Of a stretch of 44,918 bases of DNA, positions 1-5,601 are shown in pieces (positions within the stretch are counted from its first letter, which is position 1; each line of letters opens with the position of its first letter). The notes under the pieces were generated by a model. It made no database searches. It was given only the letters and a program-made list of their open reading frames with translations, and was not told the DNA's origin. The translations under genes were made by a program, and so were the position numbers. Source of the stretch: a virus; the IMG/VR virus record IMGVR_UViG_3300046507_000745, positions 1 to 44,918 of that record; one strand, written 5' to 3'.

Positions 1-112
1 CAGGCCCCGCTGCCAAAGCGCGATCGCTGTCTCGATGCGATCCGGATCGAACTCGACCAGCGTCCCGTCCAATAGGTCGAGGTCCAGCAGCAGCTCGTCT
101 TCCCGGTCAACG
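1..112. repeat. Terminal direct repeat, left copy
   Basis: These 112 bases are identical to 44773-44884, and each copy is followed by a run of C (14 here, 17 at the right end). After the run the left copy continues into the methyltransferase gene, while the right copy ends in low-complexity sequence. The simplest reading is that the contig is a circle, or a circularly permuted phage genome, that the assembler broke at the C tract. A true 112-bp terminal repeat is possible but less likely, because the break falls inside a small gene. Confidence 0.9.
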
Positions 113-130
113 CCCCCCCCCCCCCCGCAT
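1..130 (-). CDS. 5' part of small gene split by the contig ends (unknown)
   Basis: On the minus strand the stop of the methyltransferase overlaps an ATG at 130-128 (ATGA). The gene then runs through the G tract and off the left end, continuing at 44772 and ending at 44683. As written, the 14-base tract puts a TGA in frame after seven codons. With 13 or 16 G the frame runs on without interruption to a stop that overlaps the primase start. The restored product would be about 72 residues with many acidic residues near its start. I do not recognise it. Overlaps at both ends suggest translational coupling within the early leftward operon. Confidence 0.5.
113..126. repeat. Poly-C tract (14 C)
   Basis: An uninterrupted run of 14 C (poly-G on the coding strand) sits just after the start codon of the small gene that spans the contig ends. 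The right-hand copy has 17 C. Both lengths leave the downstream frame closed after seven codons; a length of 13 or 16 would open it. It may be a sequencing or assembly artefact, or a slippage tract. Confidence 0.6.
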
Positions 131-861
131 CATTCGACCCCGTCGAACAGCGGCATCGGGGCCGCCGGCGCGAACCGGCGGACGTCATCGGATTTCCAGA
201 GGCGGGCCTTCGTCCCCGGCGGAATGAGGGTGCTGAACCAGCCGCCGGCGCGACGCGCGGCGAGGATCGCCTCGGCCAGCGGTGAGGCCGCCTCGGCCTC
301 GGGATGCATCCAGACGAACCACGAATAGGCGGTCGCGAAACTGCCGGCCGGATCCCACCGGCCGAGGCGCATCGAGACGCGCTCCGAAAAGGTTTCCTGC
401 ACCGATAGACGCTGCATCAGACCATAGCGGCCCTCGCTCTCCAGGGCGGTCGTCCGCAGCAGCAAAGCCACGCCATGGGTGGCCACCTCGAGTCCGCGCT
501 CGACGAAGGCGTCCAGGTCTTTGAACGGCGGATTGGTCCCTACCCAGCGCGGCCGGATCCGGGTGGCGCGCGCCTGGCGATCGAGGAAGTCCTCCACGCC
601 GCCAAAGCCGTGTGGATGGATGTCGGTCGCGCGAACGCGGAAGTACTCGCCGAAGGGTACGGCCATGTGACCTTCGCCACAGGCCGGCTCATCGACGGCG
701 TCGGCGCCGGGATCGGCGCGCAGGATCACTTCGGCGCCCACGCGACCCGCCCAGGGCGGGGTCGGGAAATAGTCGAGAGCCCGATAGAGGCGGGTTTGCG
801 GATCGTCCTTCTCGACCTCGCCCGGGGCGTGGGCCTCCATGACAGCGCGGGAGGGCTTCAT
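130..861 (-). CDS. Class I SAM-dependent DNA methyltransferase (probably N6-adenine)
   Basis: The 243-residue product has a glycine-rich SAM-binding motif, EPACGEG, at about residues 58-64, an acidic D-I-H after strand 2 near 80, and NPPF at 110-113, the catalytic signature of amino-methyltransferases. The N-terminal DYFPTPPW segment is typical of small phage and prophage methyltransferases. No target-recognition domain or cognate endonuclease is visible, so it is an orphan enzyme, probably for protection from restriction or for regulation. Its ATG overlaps the stop of the upstream HTH gene (ATGA), and its own stop overlaps the start of the split small gene, placing it in the early leftward operon with the primase and helicase. 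Adenine rather than cytosine specificity is inferred from NPPF. Confidence 0.82.
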   Translation of the reverse strand: MKPSRAVMEAHAPGEVEKDDPQTRLYRALDYFPTPPWAGRVGAEVILRADPGADAVDEPACGEGHMAVPFGEYFRVRATDIHPHGFGGVEDFLDRQARATRIRPRWVGTNPPFKDLDAFVERGLEVATHGVALLLRTTALESEGRYGLMQRLSVQETFSERVSMRLGRWDPAGSFATAYSWFVWMHPEAEAASPLAEAILAARRAGGWFSTLIPPGTKARLWKSDDVRRFAPAAPMPLFDGVE

Positions 862-1538
862 GCCGCCACTCCGCAGGCCCAGGCTAGGTCGTCTTCGGCG
901 ACGCCGAAAAGGTCGGCCACTTCCTGCAGTGGCCATCGGGCCCGCAGGAAGTGGCCCGCCCACCGCGCGATCCGGTCCGTGACCGGCTTCAGGCGCAGCC
1001 CGCCGCTCTTACACGCGGACGGACGCACAGCGGTGGACGCCGTCGCCGACGCCCGAGGCTTCGACGTGACGACGGAAGGGATGACGTCTGCAGCCGGGAT
1101 CATTGCGGCTGCTAGTTGGGTGTCAGTGAGCATGCATGGCGCGATGTCGGTGCGCAGGGCCTCGACGACGCGTCCGGCGTCCACCACTGAAAAGCCAGCG
1201 CCGATCCCCCAGCCGACCACCTCGTAACGCAGAGTGTCGCCGGCGACGTCCACGCTCGCTGTCAGGACCGGCGGCGTTGGCGCAGGGACCTTCGTCGGAG
1301 GTGGTGAGGGTTTAGCCTTCCCCGCTTTAGCGCCCGCCGGCGCGCTCGCGGCCGTCCGAGCCTCATCGTCGAGGCGCAGGCGATCCAGCGCCTGGCCAAC
1401 GCTATTCACCTCAAGGCGGGTAAGGCGGTTGTAGATCGCCGCCTCGCTTCCGCCGGCGATAGAGGAGATCGACGAGGTCGACATGCGGGCGGCGTACAGG
1501 CGCAGGACCTCTCGGTCCTTGGTAGTCAGGAGGGTCAT
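858..1538 (-). CDS. HTH-domain protein, probable regulator
   Basis: The product has 226 residues. Residues 1-55 (TKDREVLRLYAAR, then SSISSIAGGSEAAIYNRL) resemble a LuxR/sigma-region-4 type helix-turn-helix. An Ala/Pro-rich linker follows at about 70-90, then a middle domain, and a second helix-turn-helix-like segment near the C-terminus (EVADLFGVAEDDLAW). The start at 1538 is supported by GGAG seven to eight bases upstream and by an ATGA overlap with the preceding gene. It lies in the early leftward operon ahead of the methyltransferase. A DNA-binding regulatory role is inferred; the family is not recognised. Confidence 0.7.
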   Translation of the reverse strand: MTLLTTKDREVLRLYAARMSTSSISSIAGGSEAAIYNRLTRLEVNSVGQALDRLRLDDEARTAASAPAGAKAGKAKPSPPPTKVPAPTPPVLTASVDVAGDTLRYEVVGWGIGAGFSVVDAGRVVEALRTDIAPCMLTDTQLAAAMIPAADVIPSVVTSKPRASATASTAVRPSACKSGGLRLKPVTDRIARWAGHFLRARWPLQEVADLFGVAEDDLAWACGVAA

Positions 1539-1915
1539 CGCAGGATCTCCAAGAACAGGTCCTCGACCAGCTGGCCGGCGGCGATCAGAGACGGCGCGAA
1601 CGCGCGACGGCGGGCGGGACCAACCGAGGCGAAGGCCCGGCCGGCGTGAGCCAGCATGGCCAGGGCCAGGCGGCCCTCGGCGTGGTCCAGCAGCGGCGGC
1701 GCCGCGCCCGCTTGGGCCAGCTCGGCCGCGAACGTGATGGCGCTCCAACGCGCGGATCCTGACGGATCGGGCCGCGCACCACGCTGTTCGCCCAAGGCCG
1801 CGGCGCCCAGCTGCAGGGCCTGAAGCGCGAGCCGACGCCACCGAACATGCGGCGTCATCTGCTCCTGGCGGCGGACACGCTCGACGGCGAAGGGACGAGG
1901 GCGCATCTCAGCCAT
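1535..1915 (-). CDS. Unknown early protein
   Basis: The product has 126 residues, a basic N-terminus (RPRPFAVERVRRQ) and an Ala/Leu-rich helical body, with no membrane segment or recognised motif. I chose ATG 1915, which overlaps the stop of the upstream gene by eight bases; an in-frame ATG at 1906 is an alternative. The stop overlaps the start of the HTH gene (ATGA), so the genes are probably translationally coupled. Its position second in the early operon fits a takeover or replication accessory role, but nothing in the sequence shows a function. Confidence 0.65.
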   Translation of the reverse strand: MAEMRPRPFAVERVRRQEQMTPHVRWRRLALQALQLGAAALGEQRGARPDPSGSARWSAITFAAELAQAGAAPPLLDHAEGRLALAMLAHAGRAFASVGPARRRAFAPSLIAAGQLVEDLFLEILR

Positions 1916-2243
1916 CCACGTCCGCGCGGGTGCGGCTGGCCGGGTTCTCGTCCAGGGCGGCGGCGACCGCGTCGGCCAGGCCGGCCAGCTCGGGCGCGCG
2001 CCGGATCCGTTGATCACGATCGAGACCGGCCCAGACCTTGCCAAGGTCGACCAGGCGCACGAAGACGCCGCCGCGCACGAAGTGGCGGGGCGGGATCACG
2101 GCCCGGCCGGCGGTCTTGGCGCGCTTGCCCAGGTCGCCGGCGAAGGTCAGCGGCGCGGCGGCCTGTTTGCGGGCGGCCCCGATCAGGGTTCGCCACTTGC
2201 GCAGGTCGTCGCTGGACGGTTCGGGAAGGCCGCGCCGGGTCAT
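1908..2243 (-). CDS. Unknown early protein, first gene of leftward early operon
   Basis: This 111-residue basic protein is the first gene downstream of the operator-bearing promoter at 2292-2363. The N-terminal half (DDLRKWRTLIGAARKQ) looks helical, and the middle (RHFVRGGVFVRLVDLGKVW) could form a small beta domain. No catalytic motif is visible. The ribosome-binding site is weak (AGGGTCACTCC before the ATG). The gene begins a tightly overlapped set of early genes. I do not recognise the family. Confidence 0.65.
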   Translation of the reverse strand: MTRRGLPEPSSDDLRKWRTLIGAARKQAAAPLTFAGDLGKRAKTAGRAVIPPRHFVRGGVFVRLVDLGKVWAGLDRDQRIRRAPELAGLADAVAAALDENPASRTRADVDG

Positions 2244-2291
2244 GGAGTGACCCTGAAAGGCGAGATTTTCGCCCGATGCGCGAATTGCGGC

Positions 2292-2320
2292 TTATGACTC
2301 CGGGCGCAACTAGAAGTCAA
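2292..2320 (-). promoter_or_regulatory. Candidate promoter of the leftward early operon
   Basis: On the minus strand TTGACT (2320-2315) is followed after 17 bases by TCATAA (2297-2292), a good -35 and a poor -10. It lies about 50 bases upstream of the first early gene. A GCAACTAGAA element (2306-2315) lies between the hexamers, so a protein bound there would block polymerase. Confidence 0.45.
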
Positions 2321-2363
2321 TTGAGTCGTCTTGTCGCAACTAGAAACAGGTATTTCTAGTTGC
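2306..2363. promoter_or_regulatory. Phased GCAACTAGAA operators with inverted repeat
   Basis: GCAACTAGAA occurs at 2306 and again at 2336, exactly 30 bases apart, the same helical face. The second copy is one arm of a perfect inverted repeat, GCAACTAGAAA (2336-2346) and TTTCTAGTTGC (2353-2363), with a 6-base spacer. The region is AT-rich against its surroundings and sits between divergently oriented genes (2243 leftward, 2427 rightward). It looks like an operator for an as yet unassigned regulator; it differs from the CTGACA operators near the repressor. Confidence 0.6.
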
Positions 2364-2426
2364 TGAAAGCTTAACCGTCGGGATTGAATACCCGTTAGAC
2401 GAGTGTGATTTTGGAGCGTGAAGTTG

Positions 2427-2651
2427 ATGTTGAGTGCAGATGAGCGTGAGGCCGCCGTTGACCGGGTGTTGGGCGAGTTGCGGACACTGCTGGTTCGCGC
2501 ACCGGACAGAGAGCGATATGGCGTAGGCGCTTCAAAGCAGACGGACCGACGAGCTGTTGCTAGGGCCCGAATGCACCTGGACACGGCGGCTGAGCAGCTC
2601 GACCGCGCGATTGAATACGTCAGCCTTTTGGAAGATCGGCTGGAGACCTGA
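2427..2651 (+). CDS. Small helical protein, unknown
   Basis: The product has 74 residues, highly charged and probably all alpha-helical (ADEREAAVDRVLGELRTLL, then a second helix ending EYVSLLEDRLET), with no cysteines or membrane segment. ATG 2427 has GGAG ten bases upstream; a GTG at 2418 is too close to that site. It is transcribed rightward from the 2.3-kb operator region and converges on the Cro-like gene. Small proteins at this position are often regulators or anti-repressors, but this is only positional inference. Confidence 0.6.
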   Translation: MLSADEREAAVDRVLGELRTLLVRAPDRERYGVGASKQTDRRAVARARMHLDTAAEQLDRAIEYVSLLEDRLET

Positions 2652-2655
2652 TGGG

Positions 2656-2919
2656 TCATCCGACCAGACCTCTCAGGTCGGGCCAGAAAAGGCCGATGTC
2701 AAAGTCGATGCCCTCTGCGCGAGCAGCCTTGATAATCGTCGCCGCATAAGACGCTGGAATGGCTACGGCGCCATCGCCTCGGCTCAGCCATTGGTACGGC
2801 GCGTGAACGCTTACGTCGCACCAAGCGGCAAGGCGCTTTACGCCGATGACCCGGAGAACCACGTCGCGGGCAGTCAACTCCCCCTCACTGGCCGGGGGGT
2901 GACAGGTTGTCGCACCCAT
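2656..2919 (-). CDS. Cro-like HTH regulator
   Basis: The product has 87 residues and a helix-turn-helix resembling Cro/YdaS proteins: LTARDVVLRVIGVKRLAAW, then DVSVHAPYQWLSRGDG. Start 2919 is chosen because the upstream extension reads into the control region. It is divergent from the repressor at 3016, and the 97-base gap carries two CTGACA-type operators, the classic layout of a lysis-lysogeny switch. Its predicted role is to oppose the repressor and favour lytic development. It converges with the small gene 2427-2651. Confidence 0.78.
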   Translation of the reverse strand: MGATTCHPPASEGELTARDVVLRVIGVKRLAAWCDVSVHAPYQWLSRGDGAVAIPASYAATIIKAARAEGIDFDIGLFWPDLRGLVG

Positions 2920-2930
2920 GACATAAGCTC

Positions 2931-2945
2931 CTGACGAAATGTCAG
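2931..2945. promoter_or_regulatory. Operator O1, CTGACGAAATGTCAG
   Basis: An inverted repeat with CTGAC and GTCAG arms lies 12 bases upstream of the Cro-like start. Its reverse complement, CTGACATTTCGTCAG, differs by one base from the copy at 2990. A weaker relative, GTGACAGGTTGTCGC, lies just inside the Cro-like gene at 2899-2913. Confidence 0.65.
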
Positions 2946-2989
2946 GACGAGGGGTGAAGTGATCCGCGCGAGTCGTCAACGACTGCGTT

Positions 2990-3004
2990 CTGACATTTGG
3001 TCAG
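2990..3004. promoter_or_regulatory. Operator O2, CTGACATTTGGTCAG
   Basis: The same inverted repeat lies 11 bases upstream of the repressor start, centred 59 bases from O1. A separate perfect inverted repeat, AGTCGT-CA-ACGACT, lies between them at 2971-2984. Autoregulation by the repressor is the likely function. Confidence 0.65.
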
Positions 3005-3015
3005 AGTCCGTATCC

Positions 3016-3609
3016 ATGATGGATCCGGAAATCGCCGCAATCGACAGCGCAATGAGCGCGCAGGGCAAGAGCAAGGCCGACCTCGGTCGACTGCTGGGGC
3101 TCGACAGCGCGTCTGTGAGCCGCATTTTTTCAGGTAAGCGAAGGCTTCAGCTCCACGAGGCCCGCGAAATCCAAGCCTGGCTTGGAGGCGACCAGCGGGC
3201 GATCGACGCCGGCGGCAAAGTCATGCCGATGCCCGGGCTGGTGCCTCTTTATGGTTGGATCGTTGAGGCCGGAAAGGCGCGGTTGGCGCTGACCGAAGAG
3301 GCGCTAAGGGGCTATGTCCCGATGCATCCAAATCAGCAACACGTCCGGGACGCCTTTGCGCTGGAGGTGTCCGACATAACAATGATCCCGAGGTATGAAC
3401 CCGGTGAGATCATATATGTCGCGCCCAGTCGATGGCCGTCTCGCGGCCAAGACTGCGTTCTTCTGACCGAGGGCGGAGAAGGCGTCCTTGCTCGTTTCGT
3501 GAGGCGCGAGGCTGAGCAATTAGTGCTGCACCAGCTCGCTCCGGATCTCGACCTAGAATTTCCCATGACAGCTGTCGCGGCAATCCACAGCGTAGTGGGC
3601 CGAAGCTAG
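3016..3609 (+). CDS. CI-like repressor with degenerate S24 domain
   Basis: The product has 197 residues. Residues 5-57 form an XRE helix-turn-helix (KADLGRLLGLDSASVSRIFSG). Residues 75-195 follow the S24/LexA C-terminal fold, including the usual cleavage-site context (WIVEAGK, Ala85-Gly86) and PRYEPGEIIYV. The position of the nucleophilic Ser in the common SGDSM motif reads SDITM (Thr122), and the catalytic Lys position in the vKRf segment reads LARF (Ala159). A cleavage-dead domain used for dimerisation is inferred, so induction would not run through RecA-driven self-cleavage. The start at 3016, just after operator O2, is preferred over upstream starts that run through the operator. The gene is divergent from the Cro-like gene. 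Confidence 0.83.
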   Translation: MMDPEIAAIDSAMSAQGKSKADLGRLLGLDSASVSRIFSGKRRLQLHEAREIQAWLGGDQRAIDAGGKVMPMPGLVPLYGWIVEAGKARLALTEEALRGYVPMHPNQQHVRDAFALEVSDITMIPRYEPGEIIYVAPSRWPSRGQDCVLLTEGGEGVLARFVRREAEQLVLHQLAPDLDLEFPMTAVAAIHSVVGRS

Positions 3610-4088
3610 TAGCGGTCGAGAAAGCTGAGCTTCTCCCAGTCTTTAGCGCGCCAGGCCGCGCAGAATTCCTCGTCAAGGATGATGGTCTCGGCACTGCTGG
3701 CGCCGCAACTCTTCGACCAAAGAGACTTGAAGGCGCAGCCGTCTTCCATCTTGGCGTAGGCCTCTTGGCCGTCGGGACTCTTGGGGGCGCTTGACCAGAC
3801 CCGATAGTCGGAGACCGACGGCGTACCGTCAAAGACAACGGGCCGGTCCCCATCGGTCAGCAGGAATGGCTGCGCGCCGACGTAGCCTCCAAGACGGTTC
3901 TTGCCGTTGACCGTGCCGCACAAGGCCGACGGCGAGGCATGCAGGACCGAGATCTTCGCGGCGGCAGGATCGTACAGATAGCCGCTTAGAGCCGACCGGG
4001 CCCTGGCCTGGGGCGTTCCCGGTACATAGTCGCAGCCAGCGACGGCAACGAACGCCGCGCCCATCAATGTCATCGCCCGAAAGTTCAT
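3606..4088 (-). CDS. Lipoprotein in the immunity region, possible superinfection exclusion
   Basis: The product has 160 residues. The N-terminus MNFRAMTLMGAAFVAVAGC is a lipoprotein signal peptide with the lipobox VAGC, cleaved before Cys19. The mature part has several further cysteines and no recognised domain. The gene converges on the repressor (stops overlap by three bases) and its start lies about 50 bases from the operators at 4140-4167, so it may be expressed in the lysogen. Phage lipoproteins expressed from prophages often block superinfection or alter the host envelope; that role here is inference from position and signal peptide only. Confidence 0.72.
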   Translation of the reverse strand: MNFRAMTLMGAAFVAVAGCDYVPGTPQARARSALSGYLYDPAAAKISVLHASPSALCGTVNGKNRLGGYVGAQPFLLTDGDRPVVFDGTPSVSDYRVWSSAPKSPDGQEAYAKMEDGCAFKSLWSKSCGASSAETIILDEEFCAAWRAKDWEKLSFLDRY

Positions 4089-4139
4089 GGTCGCCCCCAT
4101 CGCAACCGGAAGGATGAAGGTCGCGGACTCCATGGGCCA

Positions 4140-4167
4140 CTGACAACATGTCTTGACAGTTTGTCAG
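4140..4167. promoter_or_regulatory. Tandem operators and rightward promoter
   Basis: CTGACAACATGTCTT (4140-4154) and TTGACAGTTTGTCAG (4153-4167) abut and match the operator family at 2931 and 2990. TTGACA at 4153-4158 is a perfect -35; 17-18 bases on, CTGATA/TGATAT is a weak -10. Repressor bound here would shut off the rightward operon beginning at 4300. A further short repeat, GTGAC with GTCAC, lies in the leader near 4206. Confidence 0.6.
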
Positions 4168-4299
4168 AATAGCCGCTGATATTTCCTCAACCTCGCGCCG
4201 ACTCGTGACAGTCCCTCTCGTCACCTCGGCAGCCCTTCGAGCGGTCCGCTTCCCCTGCGGACGACTGGAGCCGGCGCGAGGCCATCGGGGAGATGATCC

Positions 4300-4728
4300 A
4301 TGGCTTTCGACAACCCTTCCAACGGCCGCACGCCGGATCCGATCGACGTCCACGTCGGCCGGCAACTTCGGATGGCGCGCAAGAACCGCGGACTCAGCCA
4401 AGAAGCCCTGGCCGCCGCGCTGGGCATCACGTTCCAGCAGGTCCAGAAGTACGAACGCGGCGACAACCGCCTCAGCGCCAGCAAGATGTACGCGGCCGCC
4501 CGCTTCCTGCAGGCCCCGATCGACCTGTTCTTCGCGGGCCTTCCCAGCCCCGCCACCGGCGACAAGACGGCGATCACCGTGCCGGCCGCCGGCTATGCTC
4601 TGATCGACCAGCGTCACGGCCGCGAACTGCATGACGCGTTCCTGCACATGCCGGATCCTGACCGGGCCCTGTTGGTCAACCTGGCTCAGCGAATGGCCGC
4701 CACCGACGCTGGCGCGGGGCAGGGCTGA
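4300..4728 (+). CDS. XRE-family transcriptional regulator
   Basis: The product has 142 residues. Residues 19-75 are a textbook XRE helix-turn-helix of the alphaproteobacterial type (LRMARKNRGLSQEALAAALG, then TFQQVQKYERGDNRLSA, then LDLFF-like IDLFF). The C-terminal half is short and probably helical (DAFLHMPDPDRALLVNLAQRM). It begins the rightward operon behind the TTGACA promoter with tandem operators, and its stop overlaps the next start (TGATG). It could bind the GCAACTAGAA sites at 2.3 kb or regulate its own operon. Which site it binds cannot be read from the sequence. Confidence 0.85.
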   Translation: MAFDNPSNGRTPDPIDVHVGRQLRMARKNRGLSQEALAAALGITFQQVQKYERGDNRLSASKMYAAARFLQAPIDLFFAGLPSPATGDKTAITVPAAGYALIDQRHGRELHDAFLHMPDPDRALLVNLAQRMAATDAGAGQG

Positions 4729-5060
4729 TGGGCACGCCCGCCTATGACGCCCAGATCGACCGCGTCGCCACGGTGCTGGCCGCGCTCGAGGCGACGCCGG
4801 TCAAGGCCCACGCCCACCCCTTGTGCGTGATCTCGCGCGACGCCGCGCCCCGGACCGTGGTCGCCGTCTATGCCGCCGACCGGCGCTTCGTCCTCGGCGC
4901 CGAGGACGTGGAACTGACGGCGCGGATCCTGACCGACGCCAAGCCCTTCACGGGGGCCGGGCTGCTGGCCGGCGGCCTGCTCGCCAACCTGGCGGTGGCC
5001 GAGTTGCTGGCCTTGCGTGCGAACGTCGTTCGCATGTGCTCGCCCATGGGACGCGGCTGA
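4728..5060 (+). CDS. Unknown small protein
   Basis: The product has 110 residues: a beta-rich first half (HPLCVISRDAAPRTVVAVYAADRRFVLG) and an Ala/Leu-rich C-terminal helix. The ATG shares a base with the TGA of the XRE gene, indicating translational coupling. The 17-bp dispersed palindrome lies near its 3' end (5018-5034) and encodes its last 15 residues in part. I do not recognise a family. Confidence 0.65.
   Translation: MGTPAYDAQIDRVATVLAALEATPVKAHAHPLCVISRDAAPRTVVAVYAADRRFVLGAEDVELTARILTDAKPFTGAGLLAGGLLANLAVAELLALRANVVRMCSPMGRG
5018..5034. repeat. Dispersed palindrome copy 1 (TGCGAACGTCGTTCGCA)
   Basis: Perfect 8-bp arms around a central T. It lies at the 3' end of the gene 4728-5060, 28 bases before the next start. 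Confidence 0.85.
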
Positions 5061-5061
5061 T

Positions 5062-5601
5062 ATGGGCGACGTCGTCTCGATCGCGGCGGCCGCCCAGAAG
5101 CTCGCCCCCCTGGGCGTCGAGGTCGTCGGTATCGCCGGCCCGCCCGAGGCGTTCGACGGCTCGACGATGCACGGCCTGGCGTTCCGCGCCGGCGACGACG
5201 TCCAGGTTCGCTACCGCGCCTACGAGGGCCGGGCCGACACGGTCGGGGTCATGTTCGGCCCGACCGGGATCGAGGTCGTCCAGGCGCTTTGCCGCCGCCT
5301 GGCCCGATCGCCCGAACGCCTAATCGCCACGCCGGGGCCGAAGTTCGAGCAGGCGTGGATCCACGACGCCACCGGCCATCGTGGCCTTGTCGCCGGCGAG
5401 CGCCTGGCCCTGGTCAAGGGCCTGGGGTGGGCAACGATCAACGTCATCCTGAAGAAGCCGCCCGTCGCGCCAGCCCCGACCCCGCCCAAGGATCCGTCGC
5501 CTGCGAAGTCGCCGTTCGGCCCGGGCATGGGCGCGAGCCTCTTCGACGGCACGCCCTATCCCGAATTTTCCACCGACCCCCTTTCCGGAGACGACGAATG
5601 A
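5062..5601 (+). CDS. Unknown protein of the rightward operon
   Basis: The product has 179 residues. The N-terminal 120 residues look globular, alternating strands and helices (VVSIAAAAQKLAPLGVEVVGI, then DDVQVRYRAYEGRADTVGVMFG). A Pro/Ala/Lys-rich linker follows (APAPTPPKDPSPAK), then a short tail. The start at 5062 sits one base after the stop of the upstream gene. The stop overlaps the ParB-like start (ATGA), so it is coupled to that gene and may work with it. The family is not recognised. Confidence 0.65.
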   Translation: MGDVVSIAAAAQKLAPLGVEVVGIAGPPEAFDGSTMHGLAFRAGDDVQVRYRAYEGRADTVGVMFGPTGIEVVQALCRRLARSPERLIATPGPKFEQAWIHDATGHRGLVAGERLALVKGLGWATINVILKKPPVAPAPTPPKDPSPAKSPFGPGMGASLFDGTPYPEFSTDPLSGDDE

